Assembly (NCBI RefSeq): GCF_001625305.1
Contig: NW_017804442.1
Location: forward strand, 3,902 to 67,901
Direction: 5' to 3'
DNA: 64,000 nt
Source of the DNA: Branchiostoma belcheri
Taxonomy: Eukaryota; Chordata; Leptocardii; Amphioxiformes; Branchiostomatidae
The position numbers and the translations under genes are program-made. How positions within the stretch are numbered: the first letter of the stretch is position 1; the number at the start of each line of letters is the position of its first letter. Of this stretch, positions 45,050 through 57,399 are shown one piece after another. Below the pieces are notes generated by a model that was not told the DNA's origin, ran no database searches, and saw only the letters and a program-made list of their open reading frames with translations.

Positions 45050-47360
45050 CCTAAGACAAATCCCTCCTCATTCCGAGTCTGTTATCACCACACAACACAA
45101 TGTCAAGCTTATAAGGCCTTATAATTACATAATCCGACGAAACATCCGAGCAACTGCCGGTAATTTTCCATCACGATATGGACTGTGACAAATTCCACTA
45201 GAGCTGAGACGGGGTGACAGACAGTTCATATCCACCCAGGGTGCTGTCTGTGGCTGTAAAACTAGCACGACATTCGGAGACATGACAATGACACACAGAC
45301 AGGGTAAAAAGCATCAGACGATTTGGCATACGATTCGTCTATATAGTCTTTGCAAGGTAGATTAGTCTAATACTCTCATAGTATGTTTGTTTTTATAGAG
45401 CAGAAGATGTGCCCTAGCATGTCCATATCACGAGATATCAAAACCGGAAGTTCAGCTGCAGTACCATAAGAAGCCACTAGGGGGCTCAAAATCTAATCAT
45501 TCGAGGTCTCATCAAGACCTACCCTCCTACCAAATATGAAGTCAATCCATTAAGGCCTTCTCAAGTTATCGTGTTTACAGACGGGCACACAGACAGACAG
45601 ACAGACACACAGACGAACGCCTCTGAAAACATAACCTTCTTGGCGAAGGTACTAAACGAACTAATTGGTCAAGTGAAGAAGCACAATACATGGTATACAT
45701 ACATTGGGAGTCTTACATATCAGTAAAACAACGTTCCACACATTCCAACCTGTTCTTGATTAACTGTAGAACAGTCTGATATGGAACATCGGAAGCCTGA
45801 TGGGCCTTGAAACCTTAGACTTGACTATGATAAATTACAGTCAAAACATATTTGAAAAATGTTTTCAACTAAGTTCCCAGTCATTAATTATACGACACGT
45901 TGAAACGACAAAATCACATATCAAAAAGCATTGAGATAGTTCTACACAAGTTTCGTAGGGAGGGCACCATCTTTCTAAAGTGTCTAAGTTAAACGTTAAA
46001 CCAACCATTATGGATCATCATGACAATTCCAGTGCAGTGATATTATGAGTTAAAATTGCCTTACCGGTTTGAGGAAGATCTACTAAGCTCCTCGGTAAGT
46101 TGTCTTCTTGCTCCAAACGAGTACAATATGCGGTATTGTGATGGTAGAGAAACTCAGTGTGCACGTGAGGTTCACGTGTTAGCTAGCAGTCTCGTCTGAG
46201 TGAAACTTTATACACTAAATTCTAGGGACTGTCCACAATCATAGGGTTACGCATGATGAATTGCTGTAGTGCTATCTGATGAAGAGTACAGGCGAACTGA
46301 TCTTGTTCTATTATGGCAACAGTTTCCTCAAAGTCTGAAATGTTAACAACGGGTGGAAGAAATATGACATTGACTAAAGGAACTTTGAAAATGACCAGAA
46401 AAAATGTGCTAGATCTCATACAGCACTGTTTTGTTGCCATTGTTATATGATAGTCCAAGTTATTATTTGACATTACCTTAAATAGTTTTGCTAATACATG
46501 TACAACAATTCTCAAATCAATAAACACACTGTTTATATTGATTGTTGTCAAGCATTATGTAGGATTGTTGTCATCGGTATGATATGCCATAAATAATGAA
46601 TATGCGCTTTTGCCAGCTTCAAATTTAATACGAAACTGTTCTACAGGATCCTCCTCTGATCTTCCCCGGTCCGTCCCCAAGTTTGGTATGACCTTGTGTG
46701 TGACCCCATAACGTGATAAGCCCGGGTTCGATTACGTGTACATGTCATCAGGAGGTCATAGGTCAGGAGTGGTGAGAGGGGTACGGATGGGGATCCATTT
46801 TATTGCGACTTTACGTACATGTAAGAGTGTGTTAGAATTTAATGGACACATTTTGTTAGTAAGGAATCCCTTCAAGAAAGAGTGTTTTAACTTAAGTGCA
46901 ACAGAAACCAAGAGGATCTCGACAAGTCTCGTAAAACGAAAGTGGGTTGTTCAACTCGCCCCGAAAGCAGCGACATCTAGCGAAAAGACTGTGTAAAGCA
47001 CAATAAGCACATTAATTTTGATCTCCAAGCCAATATTCAGTCTATTAAAATCATCACCTTTTTCCTATACTCACACATTCATTGAATGGTCCACAAAGAT
47101 TGAAATAAAACTGGATATAAAACTCAATCTCAAGACCATTATGCAAGGAATTCTAGAAGCTCTGTGGATAAAACCGTTTCGGACCAAGCAAGTCTATATC
47201 GCCTGGTCTATATAGGGCCTGACAGGCCGGAGAAGTGAGTCCACCATTCTCAGGGTTTCATTATATATTTCTCCAAAATGAACTCTATGGTAGCCAATTG
47301 CAAACTCCCCATGCCAATTATTCTCAGTGTATTTGGCTTAATATTGCTATTGTAGAACCA
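45050..47360. other. Intergenic, no gene recognised
   Basis: Includes an 'agctgcagtacca' family repeat copy (about 45440-45660) and a 109-codon minus-strand frame at 46222-46551 with a hydrophobic middle and no motif I can name. Confidence 0.35.
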
Positions 47361-47364
47361 GCAT

Positions 47365-47905
47365 TGTTAGTCTAGTGGAGACTAAAAAAGACTACCAAAA
47401 ATCCTGACACAAGCCCTAAAAGCCGATCCTCCATGCCAAAGGTGATACATGGCCAGATCAGCCAGTAATATTCTTCCAACTTTGGTTAAATATTACTTGT
47501 TTTGACAGTTAGTCTGGGCGAGACTAAAAAACTACCAAAAACTTGACACAAGCCTTAAAAGCCGATAAGAATAAATCTTCAATGCCAAATGTGATAAATA
47601 GCCAGATCAGGCAGTAATATTCTTCCCACTTTGGTTAAATTTTACTTGTTTTGACAGTTATACTCAAAATCTTAAAAGCCGATAAAAACAAGTCCCCCAT
47701 GCCAAAGGTAATAAATAGCTAGATCACTCAGTAATTCTTTCCATTTTTTAAATCTAAATTCTACTGTTTTTTTTTTGTGTGTGTTTTTTTACCAGCATTG
47801 TTATTCTGGTAGAGACTAAAAAAACTACCAGGAACTTGCCACAAGCCTTAAAAGCCGATAGAAATAAATCTCCCATGCCAAAGGCCAGATCAGTGAGTAA
47901 TTTAC
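47365..47905. repeat. Tandem repeat, about four units of ~150 bp
   Basis: 'gagactaaaaa', 'ctaccaaaaa', 'acacaagcc.taaaagccgat' and 'cc.atgccaaaggt' recur in order near 47380, 47520, 47665 and 47815. Confidence 0.7.
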
Positions 47906-48094
47906 GCCCGGCCATCGCCCGCAGAGCGCGCAACAACACGAGAATTACTGCCCCTGACCTTGCCACTTGTAAATCTCTCACATTCTCACGAGACTAAATA
48001 TACGGCGAGATTGACCCCGCGTGACCCCGGCTGACAGGATGATGGGTCGTTTGTTTTCTCTCGCCGCCGCGCGAGGAATGCTGGGTCAGAGGTC

Positions 48095-48560
48095 GCCGTT
48101 CGTAACTCAAAACAACAGGTCACTGTCAATGTCGCACTTGTTCTCTGCAGTTTCAGATTTGACGCCAAAAAAATGCCAAAGAAATAGAAGAAAAACAAAA
48201 AAATGCTTGTCTTTCTCCATTATTTTCAGTTACACCAGCGAAATGGATACGGTCCTGCCAATTTCAGTTCGTCAACCCAAAACAACAGGTCACTGTCATT
48301 GTTGCACTTGTGTTCTGATGTTTCAGACTGCAACAGATTCCACGCCAAGAAATTCCAAAGAAATACTAGTAAATGAAAAATGAAAAAAGTCTTGTATATT
48401 ACAATAATAATAGTAATTATTTTTCAATTAATTTTTTCTTAGATTGTCAACCGACCAACGTCAATCGGAAAAAGTCGACGCTGAAGAAATGCAAAAGAAA
48501 TAGATTAAAAATAATAAAAATTGCTTGTCTTGTCATTATCCATAAGTTGTAATTATTTTT
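48095..48560. repeat. Degenerate tandem repeat, about three units
   Basis: 'aaaacaacaggtcactgtca', 'gcacttgt', 'gttctg', 'cagattt' and 'ccaaagaaata' recur near 48110, 48280 and, more diverged, 48450. Confidence 0.6.
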
Positions 48561-48800
48561 CAATTGACTTTATTCTTATTTCTTGGACTGTCAATCGACC
48601 AACTTCTATGAGTATTATATTGTATATAAGTTACGTTTTAATTTTGTTTCTTTTACCACCCCTTCGATTCCTATTGGTCTGACCCAACAAGTGTCACTTT
48701 TCAACCTCCAAATCCTTTCCTGGGGTCAAATGAGTTGACCTATAAAAAACCACTAGCCTTGGGCAGTCGACATTTCTGCAATTATATCACCCCCCCCCCA

Positions 48801-48820
48801 NNNNNNNNNNNNNNNNNNNN
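48801..48820. other. Assembly gap (20 N)
   Basis: Twenty N bases flanked by C-runs. True gap length unknown. Confidence 0.99.
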
Positions 48821-49025
48821 ACGTAACTAATTACTACCCCCCTACCCCCCACCCCCACCCCGGCCCCCTACAGTGCTGACCACTTGAGATTTTACTAGTT
48901 GTACTTCTAAACGCCTCAATGTAAAGAATATGTGACAACACAGTACTATTAAATAAAGGGAAGTTTGGTCTGCCAAATTGCAGGTAGATCCAAGAAAGTT
49001 GGGAAACGATTACATCTATTAGTAT

Positions 49026-49221
49026 TAGCTTCTACCATGTCAGAAACGACTGTATCGGAAAGAGTAGTTGAAATTGGCTAAATAGACATGCCCGGGGAGT
49101 TGGTCCGCTAAAGAAGAGGCAAACTGTACTCCTTTGGAGGACCAACACCCCTTTGCATGTTATCTGTCTATTTGGCCAATTTCTACTCTTTCCAGTCATT
49201 TCTGAAGCCTGGTAGAGGCTA
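49026..49221. repeat. Palindromic MITE, TAGCCTCTACCAGGCTT family
   Basis: Starts TAGCTTCTACCATGTCAG, ends GAAGCCTGGTAGAGGCTA, with 'ggccaatttctactctttcc' in the right arm. Confidence 0.7.
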
Positions 49222-49735
49222 CGATATTTCAGTAGAACTGGTATTACCCTCTCCTTTATACACGCAAGCACGGTGTGACACTAATCATTAGTAATAAGCA
49301 GTGCATTCTCGCCATTTTGTTGACACTGCAGACCCTTGTCTTGTCTGGAATCGTGTCTACAAAATCCAGTACATGCACACGCCCCTCCCTCAGAACACCT
49401 TCACATATCACAAACGGACGCCCGAAGGCTAGTACCAAACAGACAATCGACTCAGTATATGTGTACAGTGGGTTTACATGTTACGTTAGGTATAGAGGCA
49501 GAGATTATATACACACAACGAAGTCACAATTCAAGCATGAAAACGAATTGTATTGACTGACTACAGAACAGTCACTCTAGGCTTGGTAAAACAGTATATC
49601 AACTGGCCTGACAGGTAGACCGGTTACCGAATACTAGAGACACTGTAATTGCGTCAATTAGCAACTGAAGCCATATTTCAAGTCAAAACGAGTTCTACAG
49701 CACTACAGAACAGTTAGTACACTACAGTCTATACT

Positions 49736-49883
49736 CTCCAAGCAGAGGTTGGTGGGGAAGATTGTGACCTTTCTATCGTATGCCCCATTTTTGTCGTGTT
49801 GGAGAGTAGCGACAGATTGAAAATGGGGCATATGATAGAAAGGTCAAAATCTAGATCTTGTCCAACAACCTCTGCTTGGAGGG
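49736..49883. repeat. Inverted-repeat element, CTCCAAGCAG family
   Basis: Ends 'ctccaagcagaggttg' / 'caacctctgcttggag'. Inner arms are 'gtgacctttctatcgtatgc' and 'gcatatgatagaaaggtc', with 'ccccattttt' / 'aaaatgggg'. Confidence 0.8.
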
Positions 49884-51089
49884 TTACAGTCCACAGCTAC
49901 TGTCTAGGTAAAATAGTATACATGTATCAAACTTGTCTGACAGGTAGACCAGCTATTAACAGATAGGCTTTTGATTCAATTGGCAACTTACCCAAAGCCA
50001 CAGGAATGTGACTAAAGCTTCTTTCCTCCGCTATATAACGAGGATATCAACGTACCTACCTCTTATAGTCCCCCAAGGTCCTGTCTTATGCTTCCAAGGT
50101 CGCCACCTCTCAAAGAATTCTTTTGAGAGTTTTGAAAAAGGCACACTGTTCGATCGACGTGTCCTGTTGTAGTGGATGTTTAGGATATCGACCCAGGTTT
50201 GCCGGATCAGACCACTGCGCTGAAGAACCAAACGGAACCGTTCTGTGTTTTGTTTTACCGCAACGTTGTTTGTGGAAAGATCTTTATCTAACTAATAATA
50301 TCAGGTTAAACCCTCCGGATTAGGACTGTGCCATTGTAACATTTCGGAGGGGTGACGGCTCTAAAGGGGTCTGGAGCTTCTTCAGTATAAATGTAAGCTC
50401 CTATGGGATATCGATCTAACACTTATTGACTGTTCCCTGCGGCTAAGCTAAAGACAAAGTAAACATCACATCCGATGCTCGTATCGAAAGATGCAGAGAG
50501 CTGCAATTCCAGACAAAGCCGCCAGGAGGCTAAACCCCAAATCTATCAACTCACAAAATATCATACCAATCCAGTATACTGTACGCAACTAACTGTTATC
50601 AACTACCTTAAATGTCGTCAAAACATTGTCTTCTTGAGGAAGGTACTGAAGTGAAACGAGAGGGGGACTATGAATTTTAAAGTCAAAGGAGCTAGCCAAT
50701 TAAAGCGGAAGAGGAAAAACCTATTGCTGACGACCCCCTTTTCAACTGTTCACCTGCTGAAAACAACACCATGTTACGCTATATATAGCTAGTCGATAGG
50801 ATGGGGTGTAATCAATTACCTGGATCATCAATTCGTTCAAACACTCAGATGACACTTCGTAAACACATCCTAATCACCGTAGCCAATCTGTTTATTTCTT
50901 GACGGTTTCTGAGCCGCGCTATCACAATAGGAACAACAACTGCAGGTGTGAAGAGAGCCCCACATCCTCGGTACGTCAAACACTTGGAGATAAGACTATG
51001 GATACGATGTGTACATAGCACTGTGGGCAGACCGATGAAATAGCCTTACCTGACGCAACCCTGTCGCATTGAGGTCACCTGAGTTAGAG

Positions 51090-51328
51090 TCGTGTTGTAT
51101 CCAGAACCGTGTTTTATCCAGAACCATGCTCAGGCACGGTTAATTCTGGATAGTCCACGCGTATCCAGAACCATGTCTGGGGCCAGCCTACGTTCTTTGA
51201 TGAGCGAAGACTTCTAGACTCTAGAAGTCTTCGCTCATCAAAATACTAGAGTCTAGTATCCAGAACCGTGCCTGACTGTCCTAGCCCATTCAGGTAGAGA
51301 ACTAGATAGGCACAGTTCTGGATACAAT
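51090..51328. repeat. Inverted-repeat element with a perfect inner palindrome
   Basis: Ends 'tgtatccagaaccgtg' and 'cacagttctggataca'. 'tccagaaccatg' occurs several times inside. Bases 51196-51242 are two perfect 23-base arms around one C (core 'cttctagactctagaag'). Confidence 0.75.
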
Positions 51329-51579
51329 AAGCCGTTTGCAACCCGTGCCCAGTCCACTGAAACAAGCCTTTAATGGATCTATCTACCTCCTATCTGAAAG
51401 TAGAAACTCCCAAAAATACAGCGGCAAGAACCTCAAACAAAAACTCTTTACCTTTCCTTTGAAAATCCCACGACGGTCGTAACTCTGAGCACACCGCGTC
51501 AGAGTGGCCCTTCTGTGTATGATTTACTTACTCAGTTGTGTTAGCCCAACTGCCTAGAGTTCGCGATCTGCATACTTCA

Positions 51580-51920
51580 GGCCATGTTGATTTGATTATA
51601 TGGATGACATCCTCTGAAAACACCAAAACTGATGCGAGCGTGTGAATAAAAAAGTTTGGCCAAAAATAGTTGCCTTTATTCTGAAATCTACGTGGTCATT
51701 GAACAAATGACACACAGAATATGGCGAATAATCTACTCTTCAAATTCATTTCTTAATATTTTCGTCTTTTTCGTTTAATTTTGGCATTCTACTACATTGG
51801 TACCAGTATTTTTTTTGGGCAACTTGCAACTGTTTTGTACGATGTACAGTATGGTTGAAAACGGCCGAAAATTCATGCGCGCGCGGATGCCATCCATATA
51901 ATCAAATCAACATGGCCTTA
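51580..51920. repeat. MITE, TAAGGCCATGTTGATTTGAT family, copy 3 (shorter)
   Basis: Ends 'ggccatgttgatttgatt' and 'aatcaaatcaacatggcc'. Interior as in copy 1 but with deletions. Confidence 0.8.
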
Positions 51921-52779
51921 CAAAGCTCCGAAATTGTCAAATCTCGGCACGAGCCCAAGACATTGTAGCCTCAGGTTCGACCTCGAATATCTTCTCACGT
52001 ATTTTTGAACCGATCCGAACATTCCGACAGAAATTAGAGAGGCCTGGATGTCCCCGTTAATAAATAAAGTCATCATATCCGGGAAGATGGCACGTCTTGT
52101 TTTGCATCCTACATGTATGTAAAACATACCGGTCTCCGGGCAGATCTTTTGGTGGCTGTGAGACAGTATGAAATTTGCGAGGCAGTATCAATTTGGCTGG
52201 CATAAAAAAAAGGATACCAGTACAAAAAGGAAGCCCGATAAAAATGTGTCGAAAATACGTCGAAGTCAAAACCTCTGCTTGGAGGGTAAAATATACTAAA
52301 CCCACTGTGTAGGGTTACTTCTATCATGCATATAGGGCATAGTAACAGTTATACATGTACCATGATCTTGAAATAACTGCAAAAGACTATTTGCTAAAGT
52401 AAAGAAATAAAAGACATTCTGGCATCGCTGATTGAAGTATATGCCTCTTTTTCACCCCAGGGGAGTACATCTATTTCCGAGGAAAGGAGGGCTTTTGCGA
52501 AATTATGTCTCACGAACGTGTAACATATTGTAATACTTCATGGTCTGGCATACACTCACTCTAATAGCGCCTCCTTGCGATTTCTTTCTGCACAACGTCT
52601 TGTCAATACCTTTATGCAATGTTACCCTAAATCGCACTGTGATGCTTTTGTACCATACACCTGATCATTGGCTTCCACGGCCAGACTTCAAAGGATCTGA
52701 AGTAAGACTTAATGACGAATACAGTGGTGCAACCAGGTTTGGATTAAGTGTGTCCACCACTTTAAAAAAATGTATGAAC

Positions 52780-52782
52780 ACG

Positions 52783-52851
<69 letters not shown>

Positions 52852-52875
52852 ACACACACACGCACGCACGCATAC
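52780..52875. repeat. (CA)n microsatellite
   Basis: CA dinucleotides with CG interruptions at both ends. The frames through it are artefacts. Confidence 0.95.
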
Positions 52876-53098
52876 ACGCATTAGCCTTAGTAGCCATGAA
52901 AGACAGTTTAATGGAACATTCAGCTTAATTGAATGTCATACATGTACGTTTATGACCTTCTACATGTGTATGCCTATCCTTGCAAGTTTTTATACAAGCG
53001 CAAATGTTAAATGCACAAACAGAGGCAGAAAATGCTGACATGTTGACACTCCTGACTTGCACATCTTGTTGAAAACTGTTGCTGACTCCTTGTGTTTT

Positions 53099-53431
53099 CT
53101 ATAAGCAGCTCTTCAGAATAATCCATCTAACCAAGGCCTCAACCAACCTGGTGATAAGCAAAGGCCAAGTTGAAAATAGACCTGTCAACACTAATATACC
53201 GTGAACAATGCCCCACGCCACGTGCTCTTTTCTTTCTGTCTGTAATCGTTTCCTAAGCCACTTTTTTCTCCTCCTCCTTCTTGAAATCGAGCCAAGAAGT
53301 CTGCCTCTGTTTTTAGTTACAGTGGGATGTTTTGGCCTGTAACTGTTTTGGTATTGTTTGTCTGTATTGTTAAACAGGGTCTTGGAAAGACTTGGCACTG
53401 TTTGCCAGTCTGACTCGTGAGTTGATAACAT
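53099..53431 (-). other. Unassigned open frame, 110 codons, basic with hydrophobic C-terminal part
   Basis: Reads from ESDWQTVPSLSKTLFNNTD through a basic block (SRRRRRKKWLRKR) into a hydrophobic stretch (WGIVHGILVLTGLFSTWPLL). Its first 25 or so codons recur at about 53648-53725 with mostly synonymous changes (CAC/CAT, TCA/TCC, ACA/ACG). No family recognised. It may be an exon of an unknown gene or a decayed one. Confidence 0.3.
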
Positions 53432-53725
53432 TGTTGATCATTGTTGAGGGCCTGCAGGGGGGTAGTGATTACGAATTACGCAAAATTTTCGCCGCCTATT
53501 ACGTTAAAGTCTCAGAGCTGATTACGACTTTACGATTTGCGGTTAATGTCCATTACGAATTACGTTGATTTTTGCGGAGGCTGCCTACGAATTACGAAGT
53601 CTAAAACGGCCTGATTACGCCTTACGAAAAAGGGCTTGCAGGCCCTCTGTATTGTTAAACAGGTTCGGGGAAAGACTTGGCACCGTTTGCCAGTCGGACT
53701 CATGAGTTGATAACGTTGTTTGTAG
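53360..53725. repeat. ~75-bp direct repeat flanking a palindromic insert
   Basis: Bases about 53362-53438 and 53648-53722 are similar direct copies. The DNA between them has ends 'gagggcctgcag' and 'cttgcaggccctc' and several 'attacgaattacg' blocks. The insert looks like a small element that landed in one copy or at the junction. Confidence 0.6.
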
Positions 53726-53789
53726 TTACATGTACCAATGACATGCATTGTTTCAATCCGCTGTGGTTTCCATCTGTCGTGTCAAGCAT

Positions 53790-54545
53790 TAGTAGCCTGC
53801 ACCAGGCCTTCCTAACGGTCATAGATAGTAGCTTTCGGCGAAAAGAGTAGCTATACATGTAGTCTCCACCAAGCCTTCCTAAGGGGTTATGGATAGTAGA
53901 TTTTGGCATATAATAAGTAGCCTCCAATAGGCTTTCCTAAGGGGGTTTCGCTAGTAGATTTCGGCAAAAATAGTAGCCTCCACCAGGCCTTTCTAAGGGG
54001 CAATGGATAGTAGATTTCGGCAAATAATAAGTAGCCTCCAGCAGGCCTTTCTAAGGGGCTATGATAGTAGACATCGGCAAAAGTAGTAGCCTTCACCAAG
54101 CCTTCCGGGTTATGGATAGTAGATTTTGGCATATAATAAGTAGCCTCCAATAGGCTTTCCTAAGGGGGTTTCGCTAGTAGAATTGTTCAAAACTAGTAGT
54201 CTCCACCAGGCCTTCCTAAGGGGCTATGGATAGTAGATATCGACAAAAACATTGGCCTCCACCAGGCCTTTCAAATTGGTTATGGAAAGTAGATTTCGGC
54301 AAAAAAAGTAGCCTCCAGCAGGCCTTTCTAAGGGGCTATGGATAGTAGATATCGGCAAAAATATTAGCCTCCACCAGGCCTTCCTAAGGGGCTATGGATA
54401 GTAGATTTCGGCAAAAATATTAGCCTCCACCAGGCCTTTCTAAGGGATTATGGGTAGTAGATTTTAGCAAATAATACTAGTAAGTAGCCTCCAGCAGGCC
54501 TTTCTAAGTGGTCATAGAATAGTAGAAGAAGTAGAATTCGGCCCC
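53790..54545. repeat. Minisatellite of ~60-bp units ending in TAGCCTCCACCAGGCC
   Basis: About 12 units with 'agtagcctccaccaggcc', 'ttcctaaggggctatggat' and 'agtagatttcggcaaa'. Single relatives occur at about 29793-29860 and, in reverse, 34857-34876 and 20620-20642. Here one terminus of a TAGCCT-type element is amplified in tandem. Confidence 0.85.
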
Positions 54546-54974
54546 CAAAGGGTTAATAGTTATCAAGTAGAGTTAGCCCGCAGTAAGGGTAATATTTCCC
54601 ATTCTTATGCTGACCAAAGTCCCCTGGCAAATTCAATGATTCTTCCCAATTTGGCTACGTTTTTCTATTGTATTTCAGAAAGAGCTGTACATGTTAGTCT
54701 AGTTGAGGCTAACAAGCCTGGGACGACCAAGCAGCTGTTTCCTGGAGCTCTAGGTTAAATGTAATTAATTAACTTGGCAAAACGAACCCCTTGCTTTATC
54801 TCAGTTTTATTCTTTGAGCGAGTTACTTCGCTGTTTGTCATTATTTAAATTCGAACCATCAACCTTGAACTAGAAGCTGGATTACAGTTGGCACGCGACC
54901 ACAACACGCACCTAACATCCCTGCATCACTCCCTCCCCCACTGTGCTCTGTCATCCCTTTCAATGATTGTCTGA

Positions 54975-55089
54975 CCTTGCTGAGGTCATCTGTCTGTCGT
55001 CTCAGCTCGTCCTCAAGGTCGACGTGACCTTGAAGCTGTAATTTGGTTTCCGCAGACGACGTCTTGTCTTGGGACTTGTCTGTCGTCAT
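54975..55089 (-). other. Unassigned candidate coding exon
   Basis: ATG at 55089, then 38 codons with a heptad-like charged stretch (LQLQGHVDLEDELRRQTDDLSK) ending at AAG|GTCAGA, a weak donor. The open frame itself continues to 54859. Upstream the same frame is closed by TGA three codons before the ATG. No family recognised. Confidence 0.25.
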
Positions 55090-55224
55090 CAGTCACTCTA
55101 AGATCACGTCCCCGGCCTCGCGAGGCTGGAAAGGATCCAACTTTGTAACATCGGCTGTATGTGAACATGTCTGGTTGGGTCTCTGTAAAATAGACAATAC
55201 ATCATATCGGAGGAGAGAGAAAGA

Positions 55225-55312
55225 CACATGGACACACGCACATACGGACAGACACACACACAAACACACACACACTCACACGCACACAGACACAGACACA
55301 CACCACACACAC

Positions 55313-55372
<60 letters not shown>

Positions 55373-55397
55373 CAAACACACACACACACACACACAC

Positions 55398-55434
<37 letters not shown>

Positions 55435-55437
55435 GCA

Positions 55438-55478
<41 letters not shown>

Positions 55479-55480
55479 GG
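55225..55480. repeat. (CA)n-(GA)n compound microsatellite
   Basis: About 230 bases of CA with short breaks, then a GA run of about 24 bases. Confidence 0.95.
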
Positions 55481-55946
55481 GTAGAAAGACAGACAAAGGG
55501 AGAAGGGGCAGAGACATGGCTTCTGGTTAGGCAATGCCACATGTCTTTTTTGAATGGTAACTATTAGGTTGGTGCATCATCAGCTTTTGTACTTTCCTCG
55601 CTCCCCACAGTGCGTTCCTGCAGTTCTCTATCACTCTTCACCCAGAGGTGTAATAACGGTGCCCTTGGTCACTCTGACCTGATCCCGGAAGAGACAAGAA
55701 TCTCCGGTGTTGTACCGTTGGCTCGCTCTCTGATGTGTTTGAACCTGAAAGTCATTACAACCCGATTCATCTTCATTTGCTGCTACAACTTGAACTACTC
55801 CCTTATTTTCAAGATATCAGGATGGCCTTGACTCTGGCACCTTCTGGTCAGAACGTCGACAGTTCGATTCTAGGCTGTTGTCGCTCACACTTGACCTTCA
55901 TGTTACTGATAAATGTTTCAGTTGAACGTGTACAGGGCGTTATGTG

Positions 55947-56135
55947 TAGCCTCTACCAGGCTTCAGAAGCGGCTGGAAAGAGTAGAAATTGGCTAAATAG
56001 ACAGATGACATACCTGTAGAGTTGAACAGCTAAAGGAGTACAGTTCGGAAGCGGCATAGCGGACCAACTCCCCTGGCATGTTGCAATTGGCCAATTTCTA
56101 CTCTTTCCAGTCAGTTCCAAAACCTGGTATAGACT
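55947..56135. repeat. Palindromic MITE, TAGCCTCTACCAGGCTT family
   Basis: Starts TAGCCTCTACCAGGCTTCAG. Right end degraded ('aaacctggtatagact'). Inner 'gagtagaaattggc' and complement present. Confidence 0.7.
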
Positions 56136-56514
56136 GCCTCATGGCCATAAAACTGAGAGTTTGACTCCAGGTTGTTGCACTGACGCAACTTTCATTTATG
56201 GCTACTGAAATTAGCTACAGTACCTTAGATGCATATATGGGGCGTTACGCTCCGATGAAACTGTACATTGTCGCGAATGAAGGGTTTTGATTAATTAGCT
56301 TTACTTTATTACTGGATCAAGAAACGTCGCCATAGCAGTCTAATCGACTGTTATCTTTCGCTAACCTTCGCTTGAAGGATCCTGAAGTTCCGTGGGATTA
56401 GGTCCAACTATGTAAAAATCTCTGGTGAGTTGCATACAACCTTGTAGTGAAGTCCACCATTCTGGTTCAAGAACAGACAACTCGTTAGAAAGCTTTGTTG
56501 GAGAGCTAGTGAGG

Positions 56515-56699
56515 GAGGGAGAGAGACTGAGAGAGAGAGAGAGACTAGGGAGACTGGGAGACAGAGAGCGAGAGAGAGGGGGAGGGAGGGACGGAGGGAG
56601 AGAAAGAGGGACAGAGAATTAGAAACAGAGAGACAAGGGAAGAGTGACAGACATACAGTGAGAAAGACAGTCTCCCATACTCCAATACACAAACACAAT

Positions 56700-56762
<63 letters not shown>
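56515..56762. repeat. GA-rich region and (TG)n microsatellite
   Basis: Purine-rich GAGAGA/GGGAGG stretch from about 56515 to 56650, then an unbroken TG run at about 56703-56761. Confidence 0.9.
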
Positions 56763-56763
<1 letters not shown>

Positions 56764-57399
56764 GAGAGAGAGGGGGGGATGAAAGATAGAGAGCTGCAGA
56801 CAGACAGACAGACTTCTCTTACGTTTACATTTCATCCTTGCCGCACATTTTTGTAGGGCCTTAGAAGGCACCACATCACCCAGGCTGCGTATTCTGGAAA
56901 TTCGGTTTGATCTACATGAAATTAGGCGTAGCGCTGCTTCTCGGCGGGTCCCAGACACTAGAAATAAAACATTGACATTTTCCGCATTTTTGTCACTTAA
57001 AGGCGACCAGAGGCCGCACCGGGCGCGCTCTAGCACGTGTGGTGTGGGCCGCTCTGTGTTATATCTACTGATTTGCCTGACAGAAGTTCAACTAGCTAAT
57101 CTCTAATGACTTCTAAATGAGGTTCTTTATCGTCGATCCATATAAAGACCTTTGACACAGTGTTTGTATTCTTCTATTCACACTGTTCGTTATGTATGGA
57201 GTCTTGATTTTTAACCTTCTTGATCCTATAGGCAGAGTCCAATATTTGACAGACCTCACAACGTCCAATGATATCCAATGTCTTCATTAATCTAGCAATT
57301 ATTTTCAATAGTCTCAGTGATCAATGATTTTGGTTGCCCTAGCCTCTACAAGGCCTTCTTCAACGCGTCATTGAAAGTAGCATTCGGCAAAGCCAGTGT

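Noticed and set aside
55043-55567. 174-codon Thr/His-rich frame and its antisense partners
   Set aside because: Translation of the CA/GA microsatellite at 55225-55480.
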